Below, in pieces: positions 13,723 through 25,202 of a stretch of DNA of 64,000 nucleotides. Both the position numbers and the translations under genes were made by a program. The notes under the pieces were generated by a model that had not been told where the DNA came from, searched no databases, and was given only the letters and a program-made list of their open reading frames with translations. The stretch is taken from NCBI GenBank assembly GCA_022661535.1, contig JAKULF010000008.1, forward strand, positions 806,001 through 870,000. Direction: 5' to 3'. Positions within the stretch are counted from its first letter, which is position 1; each line of letters begins with the position of its first letter. The stretch is from Eutypa lata (taxonomy: Eukaryota; Ascomycota; Sordariomycetes; Xylariales; Diatrypaceae).

Positions 13723-14692
13723 ATGACCAAGCAATGGGAACAGTATGAGGCAACGATCCGCGCCCTTTACGCAGACCACACCCTGGCCACCGTCCGCCAG
13801 ATCATGATCGAGCGGCACGGGTTCAATGCCTCAGTACGCGCCTACCGCGGCCGCCTCGATCGCTGGAACGTCCGAAAATACAACCGTAGGAACCGTAACG
13901 GTTCCGTGAGTAGCGGGAGCGGGAGCGGCGATGATGGCTCGAGCACACAGGCCCTCTCTGGAGATGGTAACGAGAGGGTACCGGCGCCAATGCACAATGA
14001 TATCCAGGGCGGATGGAACCGGAACGACACCGCTGCTGCTCATCACCATCATTACCAAGAAGGTGCCTCGATTAGCGCCGCGGCGACCCAACCACCTCCC
14101 TACTCGCCCAGTGAATACATACAGAGACGGCACTCCCAGAAGTACAACTAACGCATCTCCTAACCACTGGATCCATAATATTAACACATTCTCTAGGTAT
14201 AACGAAGACAAGACCCAACCAGCACCCTTACTATCGTCGCCGCTCCAGCCAGCTGGGTATCCGAATTCATATTACTGGGCTAATTCCCAGGACCCTCATC
14301 AATCCTCCCTAGGGGGCCAGGTCTCCGCTGCTTCTGCTACTGCCGCTGCTACCACTACCATCACCAATCCCGTTGTGACCTCTTCTCCTCCTTTCTACGG
14401 GAACTTCGTACCAGTGACGCAGCCTCTGAGCTCTTGGCCTTCCGACAGTACTAGTGTCTTCGCAGCCAACCACCCAGAAACCGACGGAACCTACGGTTTC
14501 GGTCACCACCACGACCAGAGGCTTGGTAGCACGGGTCACCTTGAGATGCCTTTCAGTGCCGACATGCATAACAGCCCACCAAGTTCCGGCTCAGGGGCCC
14601 AAGACGCCAGATACCATGGCGCTGCTGGTGACGATGCCCAGGGGTACGAAGCGACGCCGCAGGACTTGCCTGGGAGGGGAGGTTCACACTAA
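13723..14692 (+). CDS. Clr5-domain protein
   Basis: I start at ATG 13723, where the domain begins (MTKQWEQYEATIRALY). The first ~55 residues match the Clr5 domain (PF14420): ATIRALYADHTLATVRQIM, then HGFNASVRAYRGRLDRW and NVRKY. Many fungal proteins, including the S. pombe silencing factor Clr5, carry this helical module at the N-terminus. A frame that stops at 14151 can be bridged by a 55-nt intron, 14142-14196 (GTACAA..CTCTAG, with CTAAC inside), joining it in phase to a long open frame ending at 14692. The product is then 304 residues with a Ser/Pro/His/Gln-rich disordered tail. Without the intron it would be 142 residues. Function unknown; a DNA- or chromatin-linked role is inference from the domain. 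Confidence 0.75.
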
Positions 14693-16175
14693 GATGATGG
14701 AGAGTGGGAAGGGATGCTATGTTATGTTATGTTATTAGGTTCAGCAATTATGTCATGGTAACGGTGGTATTAAAATAGGGGGTTGCGAGGGTTCTCTTAG
14801 GGTGTACACTAACATGTCCAACGACGATACGACCAGCTTTCATGTTCTCTTCTGTATTATAGACTATTTGAATAATCATTTTTGATATAGCGCTCAACAA
14901 CTCCAGCAAGTTCAAGACGAGTCTAATGTATAATCCTACTCTGAGACCGGCTCCTACCTCAACAACAGGGTGTCGCTAAAACGCTCTTGTGTGCCCGAGA
15001 TCTTATAGCATTGGTCACACAATGGTACAACGGCGGTCAGCCGCAAGCCACGACCAGTCCCGTCTCCCCCATAGGAATAATTGTAATAAGCAGGTACAAT
15101 ACTCATAATCAGATCTTCACGTGAAGGATTGTATGACCTACCTAATACCGCCAACGGCCCACTAGTGGCTAGTCATCTTCTGGGAGTTCAAGCAAACACT
15201 AACGAGCCAACAAATTCATCTCTTTAGAATGATGGTATATATCTTGGAGTTGTAATGGTAATATCTATGCACTAGTCTAGGTCAAGTAGTGCGACATGTA
15301 CTCTACTCTTAGGATCAGACTATATGTTGATTCAACTCCTCTTGTGAAGTGTCAAGATTTTGTGAAAAAGAATGTCATCCAACACCATTTCGGGTTTAAT
15401 TAAATAATACAAGTACTATTCCAGAGGATTCTTGTTATTCCTACAACGTTTCCGTAACCTACCAGATGGATGCTGACGTTAGAATGGCAGTGACTATATT
15501 AAGGAGATGATGGTAGCCCACATATAATTGCTTCAAAACCCAAGTGCTGACTTAAAATTATGAATCCCTTCTAGAATTCGGCCCCCTCGTGGTCGTGGTG
15601 CTACTGCAGCCAAATTACCTTTAAATGTCCTGGTTGTGACAGTGACTTAAAGAAACAATCTGGAAGTTCTAGATTGAAAAATAGGTAAGATGGAGAAGCA
15701 GCGTTTGTAAAAGAGATAATATCCAGGAGTCCATGCCGTATTATTATTCGTTATATAAAACCAGTTGGTATATTATTTCATCTCGTGTATTTAACGGGGC
15801 GTTTTCTTCACAGGTTACACTCCGTTGTGTCTAAATCTCTCAAGTTAATTTTTAACAATGCTAAAGGGTAACCCAACAAGTACAAACAACATTCGGAACA
15901 GAAGTCCTACTAGATGGTAATTTACTGTTCGGCGAGTTCAGAAATCATCATGATACTACGAGTGTCCATAGAAAATCATTGAAGGGCAATATGGTGATAC
16001 TAGAGTATTTTCAATGCTAGTATCGAACGACTAATATAACTAGTAAACGAATGACTAGACAAGAAACATTCTTTTGTGTCGGAGTTTATCACTATCCGTA
16101 CCCTACACCCTTCGAGGTCTTCAACCCAACCCATCAAATCTACGTGTCTTCTGTCTGCTCACAAGGGTCGAGGGT
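14693..16175. other. Intergenic region, AT-rich, with one exon-like relic
   Basis: About 1.5 kb of AT-rich DNA without a credible complete gene. Near 15574-15684 there is an open stretch encoding FKCPGCDSDLKKQ, bounded by an acceptor-like CTTCTAG and a donor-like AGGTAAGA. It may be a decayed exon (see findings). Confidence 0.5.
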
Positions 16176-16632
16176 TTATTTCTGAGTTTTGCTTCCCCAA
16201 ATAGAGGTACCCTTGTAAAGGACAACATTGCCATCATTCTGCACAGCGGCAACAACAGTGTTGTCTCCCGTCGAACCAGCCGTGTTAGTGTGCCAAACAG
16301 CTTTGCCACTGTTGTCGCTGCGCAGGACATCCTCGTCAGCGATCTCAAGACTTCTATAACACGAACACAGCATATTGCTAAGGGGATGCAAGGGGAGAGG
16401 AGATGAAGATAGTAAACCAAACTTACTACATAACTAGGTTGCCGTCCTCTTGCATCTTGATGCCCTTGATGTCGTGACGCTGATCAGCCGTGTTCTGAAA
16501 TCGGCACTGGCCACCCCAGTACACGGCAATCTTTCCGTCACCTTGCATCTTGAACTCGACCGAACCGTCTTGGCTCCAAAGGCTTTGCCCTACTAGTAGC
16601 CATTCGCCGTTACCAAGAGTGTTGTGCGACAT
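16176..16632 (-). CDS. Bulb-type (GNA-like) B-lectin, small
   Basis: Two exons on the minus strand: 16632-16427 and 16317-16176, encoding 115 residues. The 109-nt intron has a GTAAGT donor, a GCTGAC branch-like site and ends CGCAG. This splice gives VMYDNSGKAVWHTNT, which restores the regular B-lectin spacing; nearer acceptors would insert extra residues. Three beta-prism repeats are visible: KMQGDGKIAVY, KMQEDGNLVMY and AVQNDGNVVLY. The last two fit the mannose-binding consensus QxDxNxVxY; the first has K in place of N and A in place of V, so it may not bind sugar. There is no signal peptide, so the protein is probably cytoplasmic, as are several fungal lectins of this fold. In fungi such lectins are usually read as defence or storage proteins, but no role is demonstrated here. 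Confidence 0.85.
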
Positions 16633-18391
16633 ATTGGCTGATGGGGTTTGCTCTAGAGAAAGTAAGATATTTGAAGGTATGATGTGATGTGATAGTTTGA
16701 TTGTTTGCTTCCTGTATTTTGGGAGTTGAGTTCTGAGGTGTGAAGTAGCAGATGGCAAGTTCGAGGTTTCGAGCCCGGGAATCGATCTCATTTATATATT
16801 CTGGCCAACCTTGCCAGGGTGCTCTACCAATGATCCAAAGGGATCTCCCCGACATCAAAAGAGACTACATGAGAGGAATTTCCCCCCAGATCGCGGCATG
16901 TCCGACGTTGTGATTTGTCGACCTGCGAGCTGCCGACTCGCTGGCTGCATAGCTAGCGGGAGCGCTAGCGAGTGATCTATAGACGGAAACCCCCATAGTC
17001 ATCTTCCGCATTGCCCTCTTGCATGCATTCCGATATCATCTTCACATACGCGGCGACTTATCGACGAGGCGCTGATAGGTCCGTCCCGGGCCGCATATGA
17101 AACAGGACTCACCGTTCCAAGGAAATGTAGCTGCAGACTCTTCAGCTAGATCCAAAAGCAGAAAAGATTGTAGCTTCGTCACAGCTGAAAATAACCTTTG
17201 TCGCAGCATGTCGTTCACAACTCGTCATTTCTCAGAAACAGTTGTCTCGGATATGAGTATGTGACCAAGCAAGCATGAATATCATGAGGGGTAGCGACTC
17301 TCTTTCGAACAGACGATGGCTTCAGGTGTTACCTAGCGTTTTCGCGACCAGTTGCAACGCACTGAGATGTTCATTTGTGTATACTAAGTTCTGGAGATGG
17401 GCAGCGGGCCACTACGGAATAGATTTAGATATGCCTATCGGAATTTATAGTATGCAAGCTAAGAATCTATTCACATATGTCCAATTGAGATAGGGGAGGC
17501 CCTCGGCTTCTCATCCTTCCCTCTTGGCAATTGGCATCTGTTGAGATGATTTACCATTACGTTAACAAGATCATGCATTTTTACTAAATATGCTTGCTTG
17601 CTTGATTAAGTGGTATTCTTGATAGGATATGTTGCAGTATGTGAGTCGTTATGTCGACAAGGCAATAAGCGGCGTCGTTTCTTGTAATAGAACATGGCCC
17701 CTTAGTCTATATCGTAAGGTAGTAGAGATCAACATAAATATATATAGTGTAGTTACTATTTGTCTATCGCTAGTACTTTTGTTATTAGGGCAAATGCAAT
17801 GAGTTTCATGCTGCCAAATGGGATATAATTTTCTCTTAGATACCAGAGATAGAGCATTTATCTCCCCATAAAAATGAGATGCGATTCAGCAGTTCAGTAC
17901 CTACCTAGTGGTAGAGAAGGTGTAAAGGTTGCGAGGAGACCGGAGATGTTCAGGGCTTGTGCCGCATACGCGGCAGTATTGGTGGTTTTTGTAAGCGGTG
18001 GACTCGGAAATGCAGATTCGACTAATACCGCTTGATGAAGGGAAGCTGATAGTATTCTCCGGGGGTCAACTGCGTCAGGACTTCTCTTTTCGCCAAGTTG
18101 CTGGCCTACTAATATATATAACCATTACTTACTCCTGAATGCGCCTCTTCCTCGTATCGAAGCACCAGGATTTCTAGAAAAGAAATATATTGAGTATCAC
18201 GTAAAATACACCAATTTGAATATGAACGGAAACCTACTCAGCAAAGCCAATGCCAAATATAACAAGACGTTAATAACTTCTTAAAAATCTTGAATAATTT
18301 GTATTTGACAACAATAAACAAGGACCATTCTGTATTAAATATTAGGATAGACCAGCTATTATAGGTAGATTATACTGAAGTAGATATGTCC
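16633..18391. other. Intergenic region with a weak tRNA-like patch
   Basis: About 1.8 kb. Minus-strand sequence within 16860-16745 has an A-box-like TTGGTAGAGC and a B-box-like GGCTCGAAACC, but acceptor and T-arm pairings fail, so I do not call a tRNA. The remainder (17500-18390) is AT-rich and contains the downstream region of the HET gene. Confidence 0.5.
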
Positions 18392-20778
18392 TTATAAGAT
18401 ACAGATCCGAGTCTTCGCCTGCTCAGTGGCGGGCCTTGCCTGTTTTTCCACTGGGTCCCAGAATACCTTCATCGCCAATGAAATCGCGGCCCCGAAGGCC
18501 TCATCAGACGGGTCTATCCAATCATTGAGTGCACCGACTCGCTCGTAATAGCATACATTTCTGCCCTCGTTTACATTGTCCATTCTGAGGAGAGGCCTGA
18601 GGAGTAGACCGAGGAGGAAGATCCACCGATTGGGGGTTTCTTCATACGGGGTGGTTCGCTCAGATTCTATTTCGATATTATCCCTGTCATCGTCTCGTTC
18701 TATTTTGTCTCCAAAATCAGGGCTCCTAGCTTCTGAGAATTGACCTTGCTCTTCACCCCATGAGGACACCCAGTAAAGTGGCAGCATATATACTTCCTCA
18801 CTAGGAGGTACACCTCTGTCAAAAGAGGCTGTCACATCGTCGCTATATGGGATATCAGAGTCAAATAGATAGGATTGATCGAGAACATCACTAAAGTTAC
18901 CCTGCTTCAAAGGAAAACTAAAGCTGTCATTGTCGCTAGAATCTGTCAGCTCCAGGACCTGGTTAGTTCTCTGTGGCAAGAGCCATCCGCTGAGCTCTAT
19001 CTGACCTCCCACGACTTCGCCGAACGGGTCTTCAGCTAGAGGGGTGGTGCTAACGCAGTGGATATCCACCAATTCTAAGACACGATCATTGGACTTTAAC
19101 AGCTCCGCCTCCGAGTCGTACAATGTCCTGGACCCGAAGGCCACGGATTTGTTGACCGCAGCCCACGACCAAGAAGGGGCATGCTGGGAGTTCTCGTGGA
19201 GGTGCGAGTCCAGAGGGTGGAAGCTACTCCTATGGCATTGCCATGTGAGACTAGAGAGAATCGAATTCCTCCAAAGACCTGCACAGTATTCCCCCAGCTG
19301 GGGATGCTGAAATTGTTTAGCTACGCCCGCTATCGCAATCAGTTTGTCCTTCTCGAATGTGAGCAGGGTCTTCGAATAGCTCTCCACCGCCTGCTGCCAG
19401 GTATCGGCTCTCGTCCAGAGACTGGCGCTTTCCGCGGCACCGTCCTTGAGAAGTCGCCTCGTCGACCTACTTCCTGCATTGGTGGGGCTTGGGCCAGAGA
19501 AGTCTGGTCTCCACTCCGACACCCATGTGTTATCGCACTGCCAATACCACTGCCCCGAGTCCATGTGTAGGATCCGGTTGCTCAGGAGCCTCTCCTGGAA
19601 GATCCAGCCGCGCCGTGAGGTTTCGGACCTATTCAAGACGAGCAGGTCTATGCTTTCACATTCTAGCTCGACTTCCGTGTCCTCCATTGATGATATAACT
19701 TGAGACGACCCCGGGACATCTATTCTCATTGTCAGTCTCTTGGAAGTCTTATGATAAGTGAAGCGCGTATACCTTCGAGCCAATGCATAAGATTGAATTG
19801 CACAAAACAACGCATGAAGCGTGAGGAATAAGGCTCGTGAACTAACGGTAACGTATCGTAAGGAGGCGTTGTTAGGAGGAACGTAAGTGTTGAGTTCTGG
19901 TACACCTTATCCATCATCAAGGATTCTTTCCTCCAGTCCTCGACTGAATCCTGTATTATACAGAGGCTATCAATCCAAACGTATCTTATCTGGAGAATGC
20001 GGGCCATTCCGAGGGCCTGCTGCCAACGACCAGGTAACTTTCCCTCGGCTTGAGGCGATGAGAAAGACGAAAGGCTTTTCTGTGTCAAGCTGACCATGCC
20101 GCTTGCAGGCCAGCGATGGCTTAACGTTGCATACTCGTGCTGGTAAACCTCTGGTGTTTCATTCGCTACAACAACTCGCCATTCAGGATGTTGGTCTTGA
20201 GGTTCACTCAGAACTTCGACGAGACGAGTCGGACGAAAATTTGAGTCCCGATGGCGGCCACAGGAATGAGTTGCAGAACATTCATGAAACCACTTACGGC
20301 CCTGAGCTTTCCGGTTCTCATCCGTACAAGTCATTGCAACATTCTTTTCGGGGGCAGGATTCTGCATCGAATCCCCTGGTGGCCATATCTGGAAGCCAAC
20401 CGCGACATCCGTCTTTCTCTGGTCCCCGAAGGCACCGGCACGTATGGAAACCCCTACGTTCAAGGCCGGGGCTTTCTGCTCCACCGCATCGGTAGTAAAT
20501 CGCGTCGTGCCGAGAGACACGACAGAGAATTCGCCGGCGTTCGAGTCCTCACCCCCCACCGAGAGCTCGGGTTCGCGGAACCCGTACGACTCGCACGCGC
20601 GCTCCAAGAGAAGATAGCAGATGAAGCATTTCTGCCGCGCGGAGCTCAGGAAGCCATCGAGGCTCCTGTGGTGTGCTCTTGTGAACGATATGTACTCGGT
20701 GAATTTGCCGAACGGACTCACTGTTGCTGTGGCCGGAGCCTTGCAGGCGAAGATGTCTTGGCAGACGGCGCAAAGCAT
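18392..20778 (-). CDS. HET-domain (heterokaryon incompatibility) protein
   Basis: Two exons on the minus strand: 20778-19847 and 19772-18392, joined by a 74-nt intron (GTTAGT..CGAAG), giving 770 residues in phase. The start is placed at the ATG giving MLCAVCQDIF, a usual HET N-terminus. The HET domain (PF06985) is complete: YATLSHRW at 216-223, YVWIDSLCIIQDS at 266-278, EDWRKES, then in exon 2 RGWIFQERLLSNRILHM and WQCDNTWVSEW. The C-terminal half has no recognised domain, is acidic and ends in a stretch rich in Asp/Glu. HET-domain proteins trigger cell death or growth inhibition in non-self recognition after hyphal fusion; most genomic copies have no known partner. The acceptor is not ideal, so a few residues at the junction are uncertain. 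Intergenic neighbours are AT-rich. Confidence 0.85.
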
Positions 20779-21803
20779 CCTGAGTCCTCGTACTCTCGCG
20801 CAATGCTGGCTTCGCAAAATATGGCCTAGGATATGTCAAGTATGATGAGTGATGATGTGGAGCTTCTTGGACGAAGCCTATCCACCAGTAATAGTGCTAG
20901 GATCGTGTACCCGTAACTATTATATATCCAAGAGCGGGGTTTGACCACCAACTAATACATATATTATACCGAGGACTAATAAGCACATACTCAGCTTCGT
21001 CACCTCAACCCCCACGATACTGTATTATTGATGTATAAGCAAATATGGAGATTACGTAAACACTTATAACTTAACTCATCTTTGACTATATAATCAACTA
21101 TCATATGGCTTAAGTTTTTCATCTTAACTTCTACCAAATGTTCTCAGGAGCTAGAAGTTGAATAATCAACTCGTGCTCCACAGTTTGCTCACATATTTTT
21201 ATTTATTTTTTATTTTATTTTTTAGAAAAAATAAATCAGTGTTAATAATAATATTCAAAGTACGTTATCTAAGATCATTTGTTACTAGGCAAATACCCTA
21301 CATTGTGATTTAAGAATTCCCCTGCAGGACATGCTGGGCCTTCTTTGCTGTGCAGTTCATGTAAACCACCAACATAGTCTTGGAGAAATGTTCCATTTTA
21401 GTTTGGAGGATTATTGTCATTTTCATATTTCTATAGTTGTAGTGTTTCTATGTCGAGATGTATGGAAAAAAAGAATTTTGAAGCAGGATCCTTTTCGAAT
21501 CAGGTATGTCATTCCATTCTCTCACTCCATTACTAGAGGTGCTGTAAAGGCTATTTTGTAGCTGTTTTTATTCTTAGTTTTGAATGGCTCGATGGGGTGA
21601 CATCGACTAATTACTGAAGGGACAGGCAGGTTGTTCTATCTGAGGTAGGAGGTTTGATATTGATTTGCTCTAATACTGAGAAAAAGACTAACAAACACAC
21701 TAACAAACAAACACACTAACAAACAAACAAACTAACAAACAATAAGAATAGTGCTTGGAGTAATGAGATCAGTTGGAATCCAAGATCGCCAGATTCCGAT
21801 TTC
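20779..21803. other. AT-rich intergenic region
   Basis: About 1 kb. It holds a T/A-rich tract near 21196-21235 and a 76-codon open frame at 21331-21561 on the plus strand that has no recognisable domain and AT-rich codon use; I treat it as chance. Confidence 0.5.
21688..21743 (+). repeat. CTAACAAACAAACA-type tandem repeat
   Basis: Irregular tandem units of ACTAACAAAC and AACAAAC across about 55 bp, just downstream of the repeat-protein gene on the opposite strand. Confidence 0.85.
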
Positions 21804-23078
21804 TTAACCGTTAGTAATGAGTCTTTCCAAAATATGCTGAAACTCGCACTCAAAGATTTGTGCTATATATTTGATAGCGTCCTTCGCCACCCGTCTGGGG
21901 CACCCCACGTGGACATGAGGATTCATAATACCTCCTTGGACCGGGGCTCGCAGGAGCAGCCCTCGTCGAGACATCCCTACGTCGCGGGCACATTCATCGA
22001 CTAGCCCCTTAAGTTCTATCCAGCAGCAGTCAAATACGACACCTGGAACGATCTTTTTGTCTTCGCATGAATGCTTTATTTCATCTGAATGCTCTATTCC
22101 TTCATCTGAATGCTCCATTCCTTCATGTGGATGCTCCGTAACTGGTTGCGGCAGCGGCAGCGGTGGCGGCGGTGCATCTGGTTGTTCTGGAAATACTGGA
22201 CGATGCGGGAGGTTGAAAGAAGCGCTTGTGCTTAGCATTTCAGGGTTGATGTTTTGTGGTATGTGCTGGGGCGGCAGCATAAAATGCTCGTTATTCGGTT
22301 CCATACCCTGGGCACCAAACATGAACATCCCCTCATTCGGTACCATGCCCTGGGCATTAGACATAAACATCCCATCGTTTGGTGGCATTCCCAGGGGCAG
22401 AGGCATGAACATCCCATCATTTGGTGGTATTCCCTGGGGCAGAGGCGTGAACATCCTGTCGTTTGGTGGTATTCCCTGGGGTAGAGGCATGAACATCCTG
22501 TCGTTTGGTGGTATCCCCTGGGGCAGAGGCATGAATATCCCATCGTTTGGTGGTATTCCCTGGGGTAGAGGCGTGAACACCCTGTCGTTTGGTGGTGTCC
22601 CCTGGGGCAGAGGCATGAACTGTCCACCATTGGAGTTTACCTCGTACCCATCCCCATTCGGAACCCAGGGGCTAGCTTGGGCGATGGGTTGAATAGGCCA
22701 AGGACTGGTACTCATTGGAGGATTGGAAGGAGGAGGATAGAGGAAGGGAGAAGTCGGTGGGTTCTCCGGCGTGGAAGGGAATGGCGGCATGGTCGCCTGA
22801 GGTATTGGGCCACAGACTATACTGACTTGAGGAAGCATATAGGGCACAGAGAATGTACCAGAACACAGATATGGGCTGATAGTTCGAAGTGCGTCTGACA
22901 CAGTTTGCTGTGGTGTACGGCTAGGTTGAGGAGCGGGTGGTGGTGGTGGTGGTAGTGGTGGTGGTGGTAATGAGAGGCCCGGGTTCCCAGCAGGTGGTCT
23001 CCGTGTGGGTTGTTCGGATGCTTCATCAGGCGAACGTGGCCGCTTTCGCCCGCCGCGAGATCCGTTGGGGTTGTCCAT
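21804..23078 (-). CDS. Proline-rich protein with 14-residue tandem repeats
   Basis: Single exon, 424 residues from ATG at 23078. No family recognised. Layout: a basic N-terminus (RGGRKRPRSPDE) that looks like a nuclear localisation signal; a polyproline block at ~38-50; about eight tandem copies of a 14-residue unit of type FMPLPQGIPPNDRM at ~154-266; a Pro/Glu/His linker with EHSDEGI-like short repeats; and a compact C-terminal segment (~340-424) that looks folded (CCWIELKGLVDECARDVGMS, then VHVGCPRRVAKDAIKYIAQI). The folded tail suggests a real domain rather than random sequence. The gene sits in an AT-rich, gene-poor part of the window next to a HET gene. Role unknown; nuclear location is inference. 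Confidence 0.65.
   Translation of the reverse strand: MDNPNGSRGGRKRPRSPDEASEQPTRRPPAGNPGLSLPPPPLPPPPPPAPQPSRTPQQTVSDALRTISPYLCSGTFSVPYMLPQVSIVCGPIPQATMPPFPSTPENPPTSPFLYPPPSNPPMSTSPWPIQPIAQASPWVPNGDGYEVNSNGGQFMPLPQGTPPNDRVFTPLPQGIPPNDGIFMPLPQGIPPNDRMFMPLPQGIPPNDRMFTPLPQGIPPNDGMFMPLPLGMPPNDGMFMSNAQGMVPNEGMFMFGAQGMEPNNEHFMLPPQHIPQNINPEMLSTSASFNLPHRPVFPEQPDAPPPPLPLPQPVTEHPHEGMEHSDEGIEHSDEIKHSCEDKKIVPGVVFDCCWIELKGLVDECARDVGMSRRGLLLRAPVQGGIMNPHVHVGCPRRVAKDAIKYIAQIFECEFQHILERLITNG
22283..22622 (-). repeat. 42-bp coding minisatellite
   Basis: About eight head-to-tail 42-bp units inside the proline-rich gene, each keeping the reading frame. Central units are near-identical at DNA level (TTTGGTGGTATTCCCTGGGG on the plus strand recurs) while the outer units at the C-terminal side have diverged (SNAQGMVPNEGMFM, FGAQGMEPNNEHFM). 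Confidence 0.9.
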
Positions 23079-25202
23079 CGCGCTTGACTGATGTTGAAGA
23101 TCGGAAGAATTAGGAAATCTCAAGTGAAGAAGAAGTCCAGGTATAGGCTGTCGAAAAGCTGATATTTGACTTTCGTCCCGGTGTTACAGTTATTAGCACT
23201 TAAGTTTCATTATCTAGCGTAACTTTGGAATATAAACTCAGGCTTACCTACTAAGAAAGTATCTTGGTTCAAGAGTAAGTAGTGAGATACTCCCTAGGTA
23301 TTCAGAAAACTTGTCTGTATCATTTGTTTGTCTACGCCCTCTTTTAGCATGGACTTTTAATACAGTAATTGTCGCCTGAGCTCTTGGGATGGGCCCCCTA
23401 TTCTTAGAAGATGAGTTGCTGTTGAGGTATCGACAAGCTCCTTCGAACACCCCTAAGAGCGGGAAATGCGTTTAGGAATGCTTTGTACGCTGTTCCAACA
23501 AACCTCATATACATAATAGAGAGAGTATCATAATGGAAACTGAGTCTCGACCAAAAGGTTTCCAGGATGTCTATACTGGGTTCCCCAAAATCGTTATTGC
23601 GAATTATTGTTAGTAATGGAAGATTTCTCATGTTTATACATGTCAACACAGGTGTGTGGCTTGTAAATTATTATGAAATGACGTTGAAAATAGAATAACC
23701 CTTTGGACCTTCCATTTGGAAGTGCCCCATACATGTAGGTAGATATCCAGTAGGTACTATCAAGTACATATTGCTGGATTAGCCAGCACCTATTGCTCTA
23801 CGCTAGATATCTAACTGAAACAGAAGCAGCAAGTTATAGTTTACTATAGTTGAGGTTATCGCAGAGAAGAGGGGAAACATATCGATCATGTGGAATAACC
23901 AATTTAGTAGCCGCGTGTGAACCTTGTGAAGTTGAGGAGAAGTAGGACATAGAAGCGAATACTTGTAGTAGGCAACGCTATTGAAGTATCGAAGCAAGAG
24001 GGACCTCAAATACATAAACATCTACCTCAATTATTAGATTGGATCAATACTCAATAATCTTCTAGTCCCCAACCACCAAGTATTTGAAATTCCCCATCAT
24101 TCAGTAGCCTGGCCACATTATTATAAAATTAATAAGGCGTTGTGAGTTCTCAGTAGTAATGTTAAATGAATATAATTAATTCCTAGGCTTTATTCTTAAT
24201 TTAAGGAGTGGCCATGTCCTAATTAGATTTCTCGTTAATGTGCTATTATAGTAAGTTGAAATTTTGTTGTTGAAAGTCAACTACGATTAAAACTTCTCGC
24301 GATACGAGTCCTAGGTGAACATGCAAGAATCCTCGAGGGGAATGGAGAATGAGGCTAGCATCTAAAGGAGTATAGCGTATTCAATAGATAAAAATACAGA
24401 ATAACCTGCATGCCCTATGCGACGAAATAGATCAGTCTAGAAATGGCGCGCCGCTCAAACTGAGACCTAACTGGTTCGCACCCTGCGGGGGTTTATATGG
24501 GAGCCTCGCTTATTATTAGTTATGCTAGAGGAATTCGTATTCCAGAGGGTTGCGTTGCGACGAAGGGAGCGAAGGAAACGTGGTTTTGAACATGGAGGGG
24601 TTACATGCATCGTGGGCCCCCTTATTCGTGATTTGTCGCCTTTCGTCCGTTTCACTCGGTGCATATGCCCATGCGTTGCTCGAAGGATTTGCAGCGTCGC
24701 AATTGTTGGCCCTTTTGATAGCATTTTTAGACACAGATAACTTCAGGGCGTACCACTGCATATAGTAGTGAGTAGTTGTGTATCCATAAGCGTAGCAGCG
24801 TAGTCAGCCCATGCAGAGAATATCGCTAGGCTTCCTGATAGCCTTGATAACGACATAGCCCAGATAGAGCGACTGCAGATGCACGTCAGCCAACATCCCT
24901 GTTCCGGCTTCCGAAAGAGCGGTGGGAATCCTGTTTTAGCGTGTCGAACGACACGAACGCAGACCCAAGAGGGATGCAACCCCACCAAGATCCCAATGGA
25001 CGTCATCGTCGTATCTTATCTGCGGGTGGTTATATATACATCAGCTGTTACGCACATGTTGCAATGGGGGCAGGCAGTGTTATTACACCAGTGTTTTCTA
25101 TATATTTCATGTTCACTTCGATTATTTTCATATTTTGTAGTCTAATTCATAATATACTCTTCACGTTATCTCTTTCGTATACCAGTGAACGAACCCCTCA
25201 TC
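23079..25202. other. Gene-poor AT-rich region
   Basis: About 2.1 kb. A minus-strand frame (23649-23404, 81 codons) encodes a moderately protein-like stretch (DILETFWSRLSFHYD, KAFLNAFPALRGVRR) but no partner exon or domain was recognised. The rest shows no coding signal. The last ~200 bp are the presumed promoter and 5' UTR of the next gene. Confidence 0.5.

Noticed and set aside
16745..16860. tRNA-like A and B boxes on the minus strand upstream of the lectin
   Set aside because: The acceptor and T-arm pairings fail and the spacing is wrong; at best a decayed tRNA-derived piece.
23404..23649. 81-codon minus-strand frame with protein-like composition
   Set aside because: No domain, no partner exon in phase and AT-rich surroundings; could be a relic but cannot be supported.
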